Shown here piece after piece: positions 34,024 to 42,812 of a stretch of DNA of 64,000 nt. The notes below the pieces were generated by a model, which was not told the DNA's origin, did not search any database, and worked only from the letters and a program-made list of their open reading frames with translations. Within the stretch, counting starts at the first letter, position 1; every line of letters starts with the position of its first letter. Position numbers and translations under genes: made by a program. This stretch comes from Mucilaginibacter sp. (lineage in GTDB: Bacteria > Bacteroidota > Bacteroidia > Sphingobacteriales > Sphingobacteriaceae): contig NZ_JAQBOC010000095.1 of assembly GCF_028288225.1 (NCBI RefSeq), positions 1 through 64,000 of the forward strand. The letters run 5' to 3'.

Positions 34024-37000
34024 TTAAAATCCAAGATTTAAACCGATCTGGTATGATTTACTGTTAGGCATTGAATCATGGTCCACTCCCCTGTCAAATG
34101 GTGAGTTAGATGCGCCAGAACTGATTTCGGGATCAAAACCTGTGTACTTAGTAAAGGTTAAGAGGTTACGACCGGTAAATGTTAAAACCGCTCTTCTGAA
34201 TATCTTGCTGTTAAGGTATTTGGAGAAATCATAACCAAGGTAAATATTCCTTAATCTTAAGAAAGAAGACCCTTCATAAAAATAATCTTTAGTGCCATTC
34301 CTCGCACCGTTTACTCCGCCGATAATGTCTGCATAGGCACTTCTGTAGTAGGCTGTATAGGCTCCTGATGTGCCACCAATATTGACCGCTTTATCGTAAT
34401 CACCGCTAATACCATCCCTGTACTGCCATTCTTTTGTCTGGTTATAAAGGTGGCTGCCATAAACCCAGTCAAACTGGAAACCGAATGAAAGCGACTTATA
34501 AGTAAAATTATTTATAAAAGACGCGTTGAATTTAGGGTTTGGATCGCCAAATGAAGTAGCCTCATTTGCAAATTGAATCCCTTTTGTAGCTATATTAACA
34601 ACCCGGCCATCAACAATTGTGTACTTACTGTAATCAGCGGGAAGGATATATGGCACACCTGCAGTGTTTGTTTCGTTAAGACTCGTTAATGCTTTATTAC
34701 CAAAGATCTGGCCAATTTTTTGCCCTGCAGCTAAGGTTAATTGGGTACTTCCGGCAGCTGTAGCGAGTATAATTGGCGGCCCGTTTGTACTGGTTATGGT
34801 AGTGGATTGGTTACTGAAATTAGTGGTGAAATTCCAGTTAAAATCCCTTGATCTTAATATACCAACGTTTAACGATGCCTGGAAACCATGTGAAGAAAGG
34901 CCGATAGCATTGGTCAGTATTTTATTACCACCTGTTGAGGGGGTGGTATTTATGCTATAAATAACGTTGCTCGCTTTGCGGCTCCAATAGGTGCCGCTGA
35001 TGTTAATTTCACTAAACCAGTTACCTGAGGCGCCTTTTATAGAAAAATCGGTGCCAATTTCATATTCTTTTGAAACTTCAACCATCAGATTGGGGTTAGA
35101 CAGCGAAGTTGGCAAATTGAATGTTAACGATGTACCCAAATTTGCGGGGTTTATTGTTGGATACCTGTCAAATGGCATCGGCTGCGTACCGGCTTCTCCA
35201 AAACCACCCCTGATCTTAAATTCAGGGATTATAACTCCAATACCTGAGTTTTTCCAAAAATCAAAAGATGAGGGCCTGATATAACCATTTACGTCAGGGA
35301 AAGTAAAGGGTTTTGAACCACCGCCAAAAGCTGAAGAATAATCACTTCTGAACCCACCTGCTACACCGCCATAATCACCAAAATCAATTTTCTGGTTTAA
35401 AATGAACCCGTAAGTAATAAAAGGAGTAGTATAATCATATGATACGGCTTGTGTAGCTGTTTGATTAAAGTTATAGATAGCATAAACCGGTAGTTCTAAC
35501 CCATAGCTATTAAATTGCTTATCTACATTTTTCCTGTAATCATAACCTAATAAGGTACTTGTAGTTATAGGTAAGTTAATGTGAAAATCCTTTTCAAAAT
35601 CGGTTTTAATAATTGCCGAACCGTTAAAGTTTTGGAATACGGTACTACTGGTGTTTTTATCAAGTTCACCTTTAGGGATAGCGGCATAAACGCCATAATA
35701 TGAGTTAAGATCTATCGCGGTAAGCGTAGCAGCCTGATTTTTGAAAATAGTATTTTGCTCTGTATGCTGATAGTTAAGGCCATATTTGGCATTCAACGTT
35801 ATAAATTTATTTATCTTATAGTCTGCCTGCAGGCTTTGCAACAGGTCTTCACGATTAGATACCCGGTTTGCCCATTGCGTATAATAGTTAGGATTTGATC
35901 CGTTTACGCTCACCGTACCGGAGTTTAATGATAAAGGATAATTTCCATCAGGATTTTTCTGATTAAAATCATAGAAAGGAGATGCATTTAGTACATCAAA
36001 TATTCCACCTGAGTTACCTATGCCATAGTTGGGGTTCAATGTGTTTTTAGTATAGATGAGCTGTGTTACAGAGCGGATTGTAAAGCCTTTAAATAGTTCA
36101 GCCCCTATATTAGCGGTTAGATTTGTCCTGTCATTATAACCATTGTTCTTTATATTACTTTGCTGGTGGTTATTAGAAAGCGTTAAGTTATAATCAGATT
36201 TTTCGTTTGCACCAGAAAAGGCTACACTATTGTTACTTGTGTAAGCTGTTTTAAATAGCTGTGCAAGGTGGTCATAATACTTTAAGTTTGTTCCATATTG
36301 CTGATGTGCAACGTTTAAAGGATTTGACATAGCCGTGGGATGACCATTTGCCGGATCTCCTCCATAAGCCCACTGGATCCCCAGGTACCTGCCGTCCCGG
36401 TCTCGCACGATCGGATTACCACTGGCATCAATAAAAATTCCGTTGGCATCTACTGCAAAGCTGCTCAATTTTGCCTGGTGAACATCCCCCTGATTTATAT
36501 AATTGCTACCAGAATAACTTGATGAAATGTCTATATGGGCTTTACCTAATTTTCCTTTTTTGGTAAATACCTGTATAACACCGTTTGCACCCTGTGCACC
36601 ATAAATTGTTGAAGCAGCAGCTCCCTGCACAATTTCAACGTGATCAACAGTAGCCGGATCAAGCTGGCTTAGATCAGTTGTGCGGGATTCAATCCCATCC
36701 ACTAGTATCATTGGTGAGGTAATGCCCTGAACAGTATTAATACCTCTCAAAATAATATTAGTTTTTGCACCCGGGGTACCGTCAACAGAAGAAATCTGGG
36801 CACCGGGAATTTGACCCACCAAACCCTGATCAATAGATGCTTGTGGTGATGATGTTAGGGCTTTACCAGAAACCGATTCAACAGCAATCCCAAGTTTAGC
36901 TTTACTGGTAGCCACGCCTGAACCTGTCACAACTACCTCACTGAGTTGCTTAAAATCGTTATTCAGCACAACATTAACAACTCCACTTGCCGGGATAGGT

Positions 37001-37257
37001 ACATCTACCTTTTGGTAACCAATAAAAGTAAATGTTAATGTAGTTGCTTCTAAAGAAACACTTAAAGTGAATTTGCCCTGAACAGAGGTTTGTGTTCCGG
37101 TTTTGTAACCTTTTGCTACTACGCTCACCCCGGGCATTGGTAAGCCATCATCTTTTGCAGTAACCGTTCCGCTTACGGTACGGGTTTGCGCATAGGCATA
37201 ATTGCCGGCTACAAAAAGCAAAAGAAAGAAAATACTGAGAAGTAAATTTTTCTTCAT
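34024..37257 (-). CDS. SusC/RagA-family TonB-linked outer-membrane transporter
   Basis: 1077 aa. Signal peptide (to about residue 23), then a carboxypeptidase-like regulatory domain (VSGTVTAKDDGLPMPGVSV), a TonB-box-like LSEVVVTGSGVA near residue 105, and the plug with LRGINTVQGITSPMILVDGI and IYGAQGANGVIQVFTKKG. The remaining 850 residues form the 22-strand barrel, ending SKSYQIGLNLGF with the terminal aromatic. Together with SusD it moves a bound nutrient across the outer membrane using TonB energy. A 609-bp AT-rich spacer precedes it. No FecI/FecR pair is nearby. Confidence 0.96.
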   Translation of the reverse strand: MKKNLLLSIFFLLLFVAGNYAYAQTRTVSGTVTAKDDGLPMPGVSVVAKGYKTGTQTSVQGKFTLSVSLEATTLTFTFIGYQKVDVPIPASGVVNVVLNNDFKQLSEVVVTGSGVATSKAKLGIAVESVSGKALTSSPQASIDQGLVGQIPGAQISSVDGTPGAKTNIILRGINTVQGITSPMILVDGIESRTTDLSQLDPATVDHVEIVQGAAASTIYGAQGANGVIQVFTKKGKLGKAHIDISSSYSGSNYINQGDVHQAKLSSFAVDANGIFIDASGNPIVRDRDGRYLGIQWAYGGDPANGHPTAMSNPLNVAHQQYGTNLKYYDHLAQLFKTAYTSNNSVAFSGANEKSDYNLTLSNNHQQSNIKNNGYNDRTNLTANIGAELFKGFTIRSVTQLIYTKNTLNPNYGIGNSGGIFDVLNASPFYDFNQKNPDGNYPLSLNSGTVSVNGSNPNYYTQWANRVSNREDLLQSLQADYKINKFITLNAKYGLNYQHTEQNTIFKNQAATLTAIDLNSYYGVYAAIPKGELDKNTSSTVFQNFNGSAIIKTDFEKDFHINLPITTSTLLGYDYRKNVDKQFNSYGLELPVYAIYNFNQTATQAVSYDYTTPFITYGFILNQKIDFGDYGGVAGGFRSDYSSAFGGGSKPFTFPDVNGYIRPSSFDFWKNSGIGVIIPEFKIRGGFGEAGTQPMPFDRYPTINPANLGTSLTFNLPTSLSNPNLMVEVSKEYEIGTDFSIKGASGNWFSEINISGTYWSRKASNVIYSINTTPSTGGNKILTNAIGLSSHGFQASLNVGILRSRDFNWNFTTNFSNQSTTITSTNGPPIILATAAGSTQLTLAAGQKIGQIFGNKALTSLNETNTAGVPYILPADYSKYTIVDGRVVNIATKGIQFANEATSFGDPNPKFNASFINNFTYKSLSFGFQFDWVYGSHLYNQTKEWQYRDGISGDYDKAVNIGGTSGAYTAYYRSAYADIIGGVNGARNGTKDYFYEGSSFLRLRNIYLGYDFSKYLNSKIFRRAVLTFTGRNLLTFTKYTGFDPEISSGASNSPFDRGVDHDSMPNSKSYQIGLNLGF

Positions 37258-37866
37258 TCTTAAATCATTTAGTTAGTTAATAGTTAATAAGTAATACGGT
37301 CACAATTTATCTTGTAACAATTAGATTACAAACAAATGGCGAATTTTTACTTTACTTTTAAAAAACCAAGTGATTAATAAGGTGAAATTATTGATTTTAT
37401 ATAATCTGTATGTATTTTTTGTTACGATTACAATAATTAATGTCAGTACGACCTTTATTTTTTAACTAAAAATGATTTTTAGTTAAAAAAATATTAACAG
37501 AATCGCTAAAAAAGTTAAAACAATAAAAATATTGTAAGTTAATTAGGCTATGTTACATTCAAAATATAGTTATCATCAAATAAAATAATCGATATCTAGT
37601 TATTATAGCTTAGTGTAAGTTTTTTTAGTAAAATAAATAAATTTATAGTAGAATAAACAACACTAAACACTGAAATTTGTGATAATTGTTTTAATTAAAT
37701 TATAATTAAAACAAAAATAGAGCTAGTAATTGTAAATTATCGAAAATTTAAATTATTTTAAATTGAATAAACGTGAGTAATTATTAAATTAAGCTACTAT
37801 AATTATACACTAAGGTATTCCATTATATTTTTTAGAGATAATTATAAGGGAGGATTTATTATGAAG
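37258..37866. other. 609-bp AT-rich non-coding region upstream of susC
   Basis: No credible ORF on either strand. The bases are overwhelmingly A/T with runs of ATTAA/TTAAT. A palindrome TTGTAA-N8-TTACAA lies at 37312-37331, 55-75 bp upstream of the susC ATG. The region must hold the susC promoter and may hold a long leader or an sRNA; I could not identify one. Confidence 0.5.
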
Positions 37867-38550
37867 TTATCTTAATAGTTTATCTGCAAGCATTTTCACT
37901 CCAATCGTAGCCTTTTCCTCTACTATAATAAAAGAACTCTGCTGGCCGGTTAAAGGAATGTTAGGATCAACAATGTATTTAGGCACATTGTTCGGCACAT
38001 AATCAATAAGTCCGGCTGCGGGATAAACCGCAAGTGATGAGCCAACAAGAATAAAAACATCCGCTGCTGTACAAATTTTCGCCGCCTTTTCTATCATAGG
38101 CACCGCTTCACCAAACCAAACAACATGTGCTCTTAATTGTGAGCCAAACTCACACTTTTCGCCCATCTTTAGTTCCCAGCCATCAATTGGGTAAGTAAGA
38201 TTTGGTTTTTTGCTGGATTGCGAGCGGGTAATAATGCCATGCAGGTGCAACACATTGGTTGAACCTCCCCGCTCATGCAGATCATCGATGTTTTGGGTGA
38301 TGATGGTTACCTCATATTTTTCTTCCAGTTTAGCAAGCGCATAATGGGCAGCATTGGGTTGTGCCTCAATCACTGATTTACGGCGCTCATTATAAAACTG
38401 TTGCACCATCTCCGGGTTTCGGTGCCAGGCCCCGGGAGTTGCCACATCTTCAATATTATATCCCTCCCATAGTCCGTCGCTGTCCCTAAAGGTTTTCAAA
38501 CCGCTTTCGGCGCTAATTCCGGCTCCGGTTAGTACTACTATCTTTTTCAT
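37867..38550 (-). CDS. cobB: SIR2-family NAD-dependent protein deacylase
   Basis: 227 aa. GAGISAESGLKTFRDSDGLWEGY binds NAD, TQNIDDLHERGG and LHLHG carry the catalytic His104, and VGSSLAVYPAAGL closes the fold. Tyr53 and Arg56 (QFYNERR) are the pair that marks the CobB/SIRT5 group able to remove acyl groups with acidic tails such as succinyl. The zinc module is degenerate: between residues 106 and 150 only one cysteine (GEKCEF) remains of the usual four. Cytosolic. Single gene, reading away from a dispersed word repeat and toward the susC leader. Confidence 0.92.
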   Translation of the reverse strand: MKKIVVLTGAGISAESGLKTFRDSDGLWEGYNIEDVATPGAWHRNPEMVQQFYNERRKSVIEAQPNAAHYALAKLEEKYEVTIITQNIDDLHERGGSTNVLHLHGIITRSQSSKKPNLTYPIDGWELKMGEKCEFGSQLRAHVVWFGEAVPMIEKAAKICTAADVFILVGSSLAVYPAAGLIDYVPNNVPKYIVDPNIPLTGQQSSFIIVEEKATIGVKMLADKLLR

Positions 38551-38684
38551 TTTTGTTATATCTTCTCTAAATTCTTAAAAACTACCGTGCTCTGTGTATT
38601 CTTTATGAACTCCGCTGTAAAAATAACCGTGGGGTTATAGAGAAAACGTAAAGTACCCGGATAATCAATAAATTATTATTTCAT

Positions 38685-38720
38685 AAAAAAAGCGGTCACT
38701 TTTACAGAACCGCTTTTTTT
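38685..38720 (-). terminator. Terminator of the B12 uptake operon
   Basis: AAAAAAAGCGGT (38685-38696) pairs with ACCGCTTTTTTT (38709-38720) over 12 perfect bp. It lies 15 nt after the last operon gene and has T-runs on both strands. Confidence 0.9.
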
Positions 38721-38735
38721 ATGAGTTATCTTATG

Positions 38736-39308
38736 TTAAACAGCGAGTTCTCTTTGACTGCGTAAAACGGTGTATTTTCTCTTAGCCAACTCAAAACCAC
38801 CGAATAATACAGCACAAAATAGCACATCAGCCATCAGCATATTAAGTTCAAATGGTATTGCAGCTGTTAAAGACATGCCATAGCCTGTTAACGAGTGTGG
38901 GTACCTGGTTCCATAAAACCATGGCAAGTCACTCACCAGCCAATGCACACAAACAGCGGCTATTGATGATAATCCAACGTTGGCAATAGTTGGCTTTTTA
39001 ATAAAAGTACCTATAAGAACCATAATTAAAAACGGCAGGTATACCCAAATTGAGCCACTGTAATATAATACCCATTTAGATGTATACAGGTAGTTGATAA
39101 ATATATCGCTTACAAACAAAGCTAATAACACCGTTAAATAAGCTTTCCATTTGTCAGAAAAATAAGCGCCTCCGAATAAAGCAATTGCGCCCATTGGCGT
39201 AAAATTACTTAACGAAGGGAACTCATAGCTTATAAGCCTGAAAACTGAAGCTATTAATATTATCAGTATCAGAACTGCTGTGCGGGTATTTAATTTTTGT
39301 GTTGACAT
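38736..39308 (-). CDS. DUF6580-like integral membrane protein, third gene of the B12 locus
   Basis: 190 aa with about five or six transmembrane segments (ILIILIASVFRLISY, LTVLLALFVSDIFINYLY, SIWVYLPFLIMVLIGTFI, ADVLFCAVLFGGFELA) and a FTPMGAIALFGGAYF motif. The size and topology resemble ECF-type substrate-binding (S) components, and the family is annotated as a putative transporter. It is the last gene behind the cobalamin riboswitch, btuB and a BtuG-like gene, so an inner-membrane step in cobalamin or cobinamide uptake is a reasonable inference. No BtuCD or ECF ATPase gene is near. A 12-bp stem terminator follows. Confidence 0.72.
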   Translation of the reverse strand: MSTQKLNTRTAVLILIILIASVFRLISYEFPSLSNFTPMGAIALFGGAYFSDKWKAYLTVLLALFVSDIFINYLYTSKWVLYYSGSIWVYLPFLIMVLIGTFIKKPTIANVGLSSIAAVCVHWLVSDLPWFYGTRYPHSLTGYGMSLTAAIPFELNMLMADVLFCAVLFGGFELAKRKYTVLRSQRELAV

Positions 39309-39370
39309 AGTTGAAATTGTGAAGTAAAATTACACATAATCTGCATAAATAAAATCATATTTTATTCTTC

Positions 39371-40432
39371 TTATTTATTTACGAAAGCAATTTTACCGGG
39401 ATTTATACCAACGGCAATTGAATACTCCAGTTTACCTGTTTTATCAAAAGCATATAAAGTGCCATTTGATGCATAATCTTTTGCATCGGTAACAAATATT
39501 TCGCCACTTAATGCATCGGCAGCTAACGCATAAGGCGTAGTGATAGCCGTTCCATCAGTTATAAAATTAGCTTGTGCAGCGGTTTGTGTTTTTGCATTAT
39601 ATACAGCAATCTTATTATCAGCGGTAACATAGTAAACAAAATCACCCTGCGCAACAATTGGTATATTATAACCAAGGGAGGGCGCCATCTGTGATTTTAC
39701 AGCATCAGTCTTATTATCAATTATAGTGATGCCTGCTTTTACGCTTGCAAAATCGCCTAATGATATAACGTATACATTTCCATATGTATCAGCTGCAAGA
39801 GATACAGGATCGGCTGTTACTGTTATTTTTTTTGTTTCACTTAACGAAGTTAAGTCAATCACCGACACTGTTTTATCCGGATTGCCAAAGCTTAAACCGC
39901 CAGAATTGGCCACGTACAATTTATCGTTCGAAACCACTAATTGCTCAGGATTACGACCAACTGTAATATATTTACTTATGGCTAAGGTTGTAGTATCCAT
40001 TACTGCTACGTTACCATCGTACGAAGTAATGAATGCATTTCCTTTATAAAAAGCTACACTTCGGCATTGGTGCACACTATCCTGCTTAATAAGTTTACCC
40101 GTTTTGGCGTTGACAACATCTACCCTATTTGAGTTGTTAACGATGATGTACATCTTAGATCCGTAAATTTCAATATCATTGCCCGTGTCACCTATTTTAC
40201 TGCCGCCATTAGCACTGCTGAGAAGATCGGCGGTAAGCTGTTTGGTTGTATAGTCGTAATAAGTAAGTGTACTGTTATTACTTCCAAAACCGCCCTGGTT
40301 TAACACATACAAACCAGCCCTGGTTGCAGTAGGATTATCAGTTTTAGGGATAATTTTGTCTTTATGACACGATGCCAATACCATTACGAACGTTATGGCA
40401 ATAAGTAAATGGCTAAGTTTAATTTGTTTCAT
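39371..40432 (-). CDS. btuG: BtuG-like YncE/DUF5074 beta-propeller lipoprotein
   Basis: 353 aa. The lipobox VLASC places the lipidated cysteine at residue 22, with HKDK after it. The mature protein is a seven-bladed propeller of YncE type: repeated blades such as YVLNQGGFGSNNSTLTYYD, IYGSKMYIIVNNSNRVDVVN, ISKYITVGRNPEQLVVSNDK and LSETKKITVTADPVSLAADT. In Bacteroides, BtuG lipoproteins of this fold bind cobalamin at the cell surface and hand it to BtuB. Here the gene follows btuB after 6 bp under a cobalamin riboswitch, which strongly supports the same role. The symbol rests on fold plus context rather than alignment. Confidence 0.82.
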   Translation of the reverse strand: MKQIKLSHLLIAITFVMVLASCHKDKIIPKTDNPTATRAGLYVLNQGGFGSNNSTLTYYDYTTKQLTADLLSSANGGSKIGDTGNDIEIYGSKMYIIVNNSNRVDVVNAKTGKLIKQDSVHQCRSVAFYKGNAFITSYDGNVAVMDTTTLAISKYITVGRNPEQLVVSNDKLYVANSGGLSFGNPDKTVSVIDLTSLSETKKITVTADPVSLAADTYGNVYVISLGDFASVKAGITIIDNKTDAVKSQMAPSLGYNIPIVAQGDFVYYVTADNKIAVYNAKTQTAAQANFITDGTAITTPYALAADALSGEIFVTDAKDYASNGTLYAFDKTGKLEYSIAVGINPGKIAFVNK

Positions 40433-40438
40433 GATTAT

Positions 40439-42466
40439 TTATATAATTATTTGAATTGAAAGTCTGAATGAGCGACCTGGCATCGGATAGCTTTGTACAA
40501 CAAAATAGTTTTTATCAAAAAGGTTATTCACCTCAATTGACGCACGCAAAGGTTTATTCTTTAATACAGTGTGATAAACAAAAGAGGCCTCACTTATAGC
40601 GTATCCGGGGATATAATCATCCGGGAGATTATTATTGGTGTAATATCTTGATGACGAAATAATCTGGTTAAAATATAACCCGATATGGCCATGATCAATA
40701 CCTGTGTTAAAAGCTATTGTATTTTTTGGGGTATATGGTAATTGATTAAGATATATAGTTGATGTTGGATCAGTAATATTAAGTGCCTGCAGGTAGCTAT
40801 AATTTAATGACAGTGATCCCTTATATCCGCTGATACTTTTAGTTTGTGTTTTTAAACTAACGTCAATCCCCTTTATATCAACCTTACCAAAGTTCTGGAT
40901 AGAACCATTGTAAGCATCTTTAGGGATAAATACAATTTTATTGGTTACATGATTATAATAGGCATCAGCGGTTAATGCTATATAATCAATAAAACCATTT
41001 AGGGCTTTGCTGTAGGTAGCGCCCAAATCAAATTGGTTTGTAAATTCCGGTTTTAAGTTAGGATTGCCTATTCCGCCATAATACAAATCATCAAATGTTG
41101 GATTCCGGAATATGTATTTATAAAAGGCCCTTAACTGAAACCCTGAATTTTCAAATGGCTTAAAAGCAGCTGATAAAGTCGGCGAAAAATTATGCCGTGC
41201 CGGGGCTGCCCGGCCAGCTTTAACCGTTTCGGTAATATTTGTATTCAATAAGCTCCCTTCTAATTGAAATTTCCCAAGGGTTAAGTTTGATGCCAATACA
41301 TTTAATATTGTTAACCTAGTTGGATGAGGAAATAATGGATAAGGATAATTGAACAGAACGTTCAGATCATTAACAGCTACATCTGCAGAATAGGAAACTT
41401 CCCAGTTAGTTGCGAAATGATAAGCTAAAGCAGCAGATTGATAAATCTCACGTTGTGTAAAGCGTTGATCTAACTTATGTTCTTCATTTAAAAAATCTGG
41501 ATTAAGGTAGCGATGATAATTCTGGGATAACTTGGTATTCAAAAATAAATGAACCCCGCTGGCCCAGATCCGTTCATAACCGGTCTGCATAAAAAAGTCC
41601 CGGTTCCATAAGCGCTCTTTTGAAGGATTTGCATTATAAAGTATTACAGCGCCGGGCAAACCCCTGTCGGAGTCATAGTAGTTTATATGCAGATTAAATT
41701 TATTACTATCATTTTTTGTCCAGTACAAAGCACCATCAACCTGCTTGGCAGAAATGTCGGAATTGAGACGATTACGTGTAGAATCCGATCCATTTCCGCT
41801 GTTTTGATATTTATATCGCCCGTTTGCATTTTCAAAATAGCTATTTACAATAAATGACCAATTGTCATTAATCCGCTGCTGCCATTGTAAATACGGTTCT
41901 ATCAACCCAAATGATCCTGCTTTTATTCCGGCAGTAACCTGGTAAGGTTTATTTGCTGTAAGCGCTGGTTTAATAGTTCTGATGGAAAGGATACTCGCTG
42001 CTGTGAAGGATCTTGCCGGCATACAAATGGTTGCAGGCTGGCCATTAAACAAAGTAATATCCTGGACATTATTTAAATTAAGCTTACTTAAATCAACCTG
42101 CCCGTTTTCGGCATCATTCAGCAATACTCCATCATATAAAACTGCTGTGTGGTTAGCTCCCAAACCCCTTACTGATACCGTTTTTAAACCGCCTATCCCG
42201 CCATAATCTTTAATATTTACACCTGAAAAATTTCTTATAGCACCGGCAACATCAAAAGCGCTGTATTGCTCAAAAGCATTTGCTGAAATTTGTTGCATCG
42301 GCGTCATACTTTGTACCTGGGGTATTGGCGCGGTCTTTATCTTAACCTCATTTAACTTTTTAGCAGTATCGGTCTGAGCATTTACAGAAAAAGGCAAAAC
42401 AAAGCATAGGAATAATCCTGGTAAAAAAGATAAAATACTTTTTAAGTAGTGCTCAATTCCTTGCAT
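40439..42466 (-). CDS. btuB: BtuB-like TonB-dependent cobalamin receptor
   Basis: 675 aa from ATG 42464-42466, chosen because it opens a signal peptide (ending FSVNAQ); a further 25 in-frame upstream codons run into the riboswitch leader. KLNEVKIK is a TonB-box-like start, the plug has IRNFSGVNIKDYGGIGGLKTVSVRGLG and NHTAVLYDGVLLNDAENGQVDLS, and the barrel ends SFRLSIQIII. It imports a ligand across the outer membrane with TonB energy. The ligand is inferred as cobalamin (or cobinamide) from the riboswitch directly upstream and the BtuG-like gene downstream. It is first in a three-gene operon. Confidence 0.9.
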   Translation of the reverse strand: MQGIEHYLKSILSFLPGLFLCFVLPFSVNAQTDTAKKLNEVKIKTAPIPQVQSMTPMQQISANAFEQYSAFDVAGAIRNFSGVNIKDYGGIGGLKTVSVRGLGANHTAVLYDGVLLNDAENGQVDLSKLNLNNVQDITLFNGQPATICMPARSFTAASILSIRTIKPALTANKPYQVTAGIKAGSFGLIEPYLQWQQRINDNWSFIVNSYFENANGRYKYQNSGNGSDSTRNRLNSDISAKQVDGALYWTKNDSNKFNLHINYYDSDRGLPGAVILYNANPSKERLWNRDFFMQTGYERIWASGVHLFLNTKLSQNYHRYLNPDFLNEEHKLDQRFTQREIYQSAALAYHFATNWEVSYSADVAVNDLNVLFNYPYPLFPHPTRLTILNVLASNLTLGKFQLEGSLLNTNITETVKAGRAAPARHNFSPTLSAAFKPFENSGFQLRAFYKYIFRNPTFDDLYYGGIGNPNLKPEFTNQFDLGATYSKALNGFIDYIALTADAYYNHVTNKIVFIPKDAYNGSIQNFGKVDIKGIDVSLKTQTKSISGYKGSLSLNYSYLQALNITDPTSTIYLNQLPYTPKNTIAFNTGIDHGHIGLYFNQIISSSRYYTNNNLPDDYIPGYAISEASFVYHTVLKNKPLRASIEVNNLFDKNYFVVQSYPMPGRSFRLSIQIII

Positions 42467-42580
42467 GTATTGCGGGTTAAACCCACGGCTACAGAATACA
42501 AATTTGAAATAGAAACCACAGAAGAAGAGTTTCACATTCAAGCTTCAATCCCCGAAAGCCGTGAATAATATTTATGCCTT

Positions 42581-42750
42581 GGCAGGTCTTCTGACTTACT
42601 CCCCTATTGCCCGGTCTTCCCGTCCATATTTTACCTGGACAGTGACCAATTGATTGAACAACGGTTATGGAGCTTACAGCTGCGGGACAGTTACGGAATT
42701 ACACCGTATTCCCTTTTAATTTCTTATGGCATTACCCTTAAGAAAACCTA
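42581..42750 (-). promoter_or_regulatory. Cobalamin riboswitch
   Basis: On the minus strand the B12 box AGTCAGAAGACCTGCC (42581-42596) differs from the consensus AGYCAGGAGACCTGCC at one position. Upstream lie the other conserved blocks: GGGAATACGGTGTAATTCCG, AACTGTCCCGCAGCTGTAAG and GGTCACTGTCC. The aptamer precedes btuB, with about 115 nt between the B12 box and the ATG for an expression platform; no T-run terminator is seen there, so control is probably translational. Ligand binding should lower expression. Confidence 0.96.
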
Positions 42751-42812
42751 AAGCGGTGTAAAAGTATGATAAGAATTTATAAACAACAACTTTCATTTGT
42801 ATATTTATGCTG

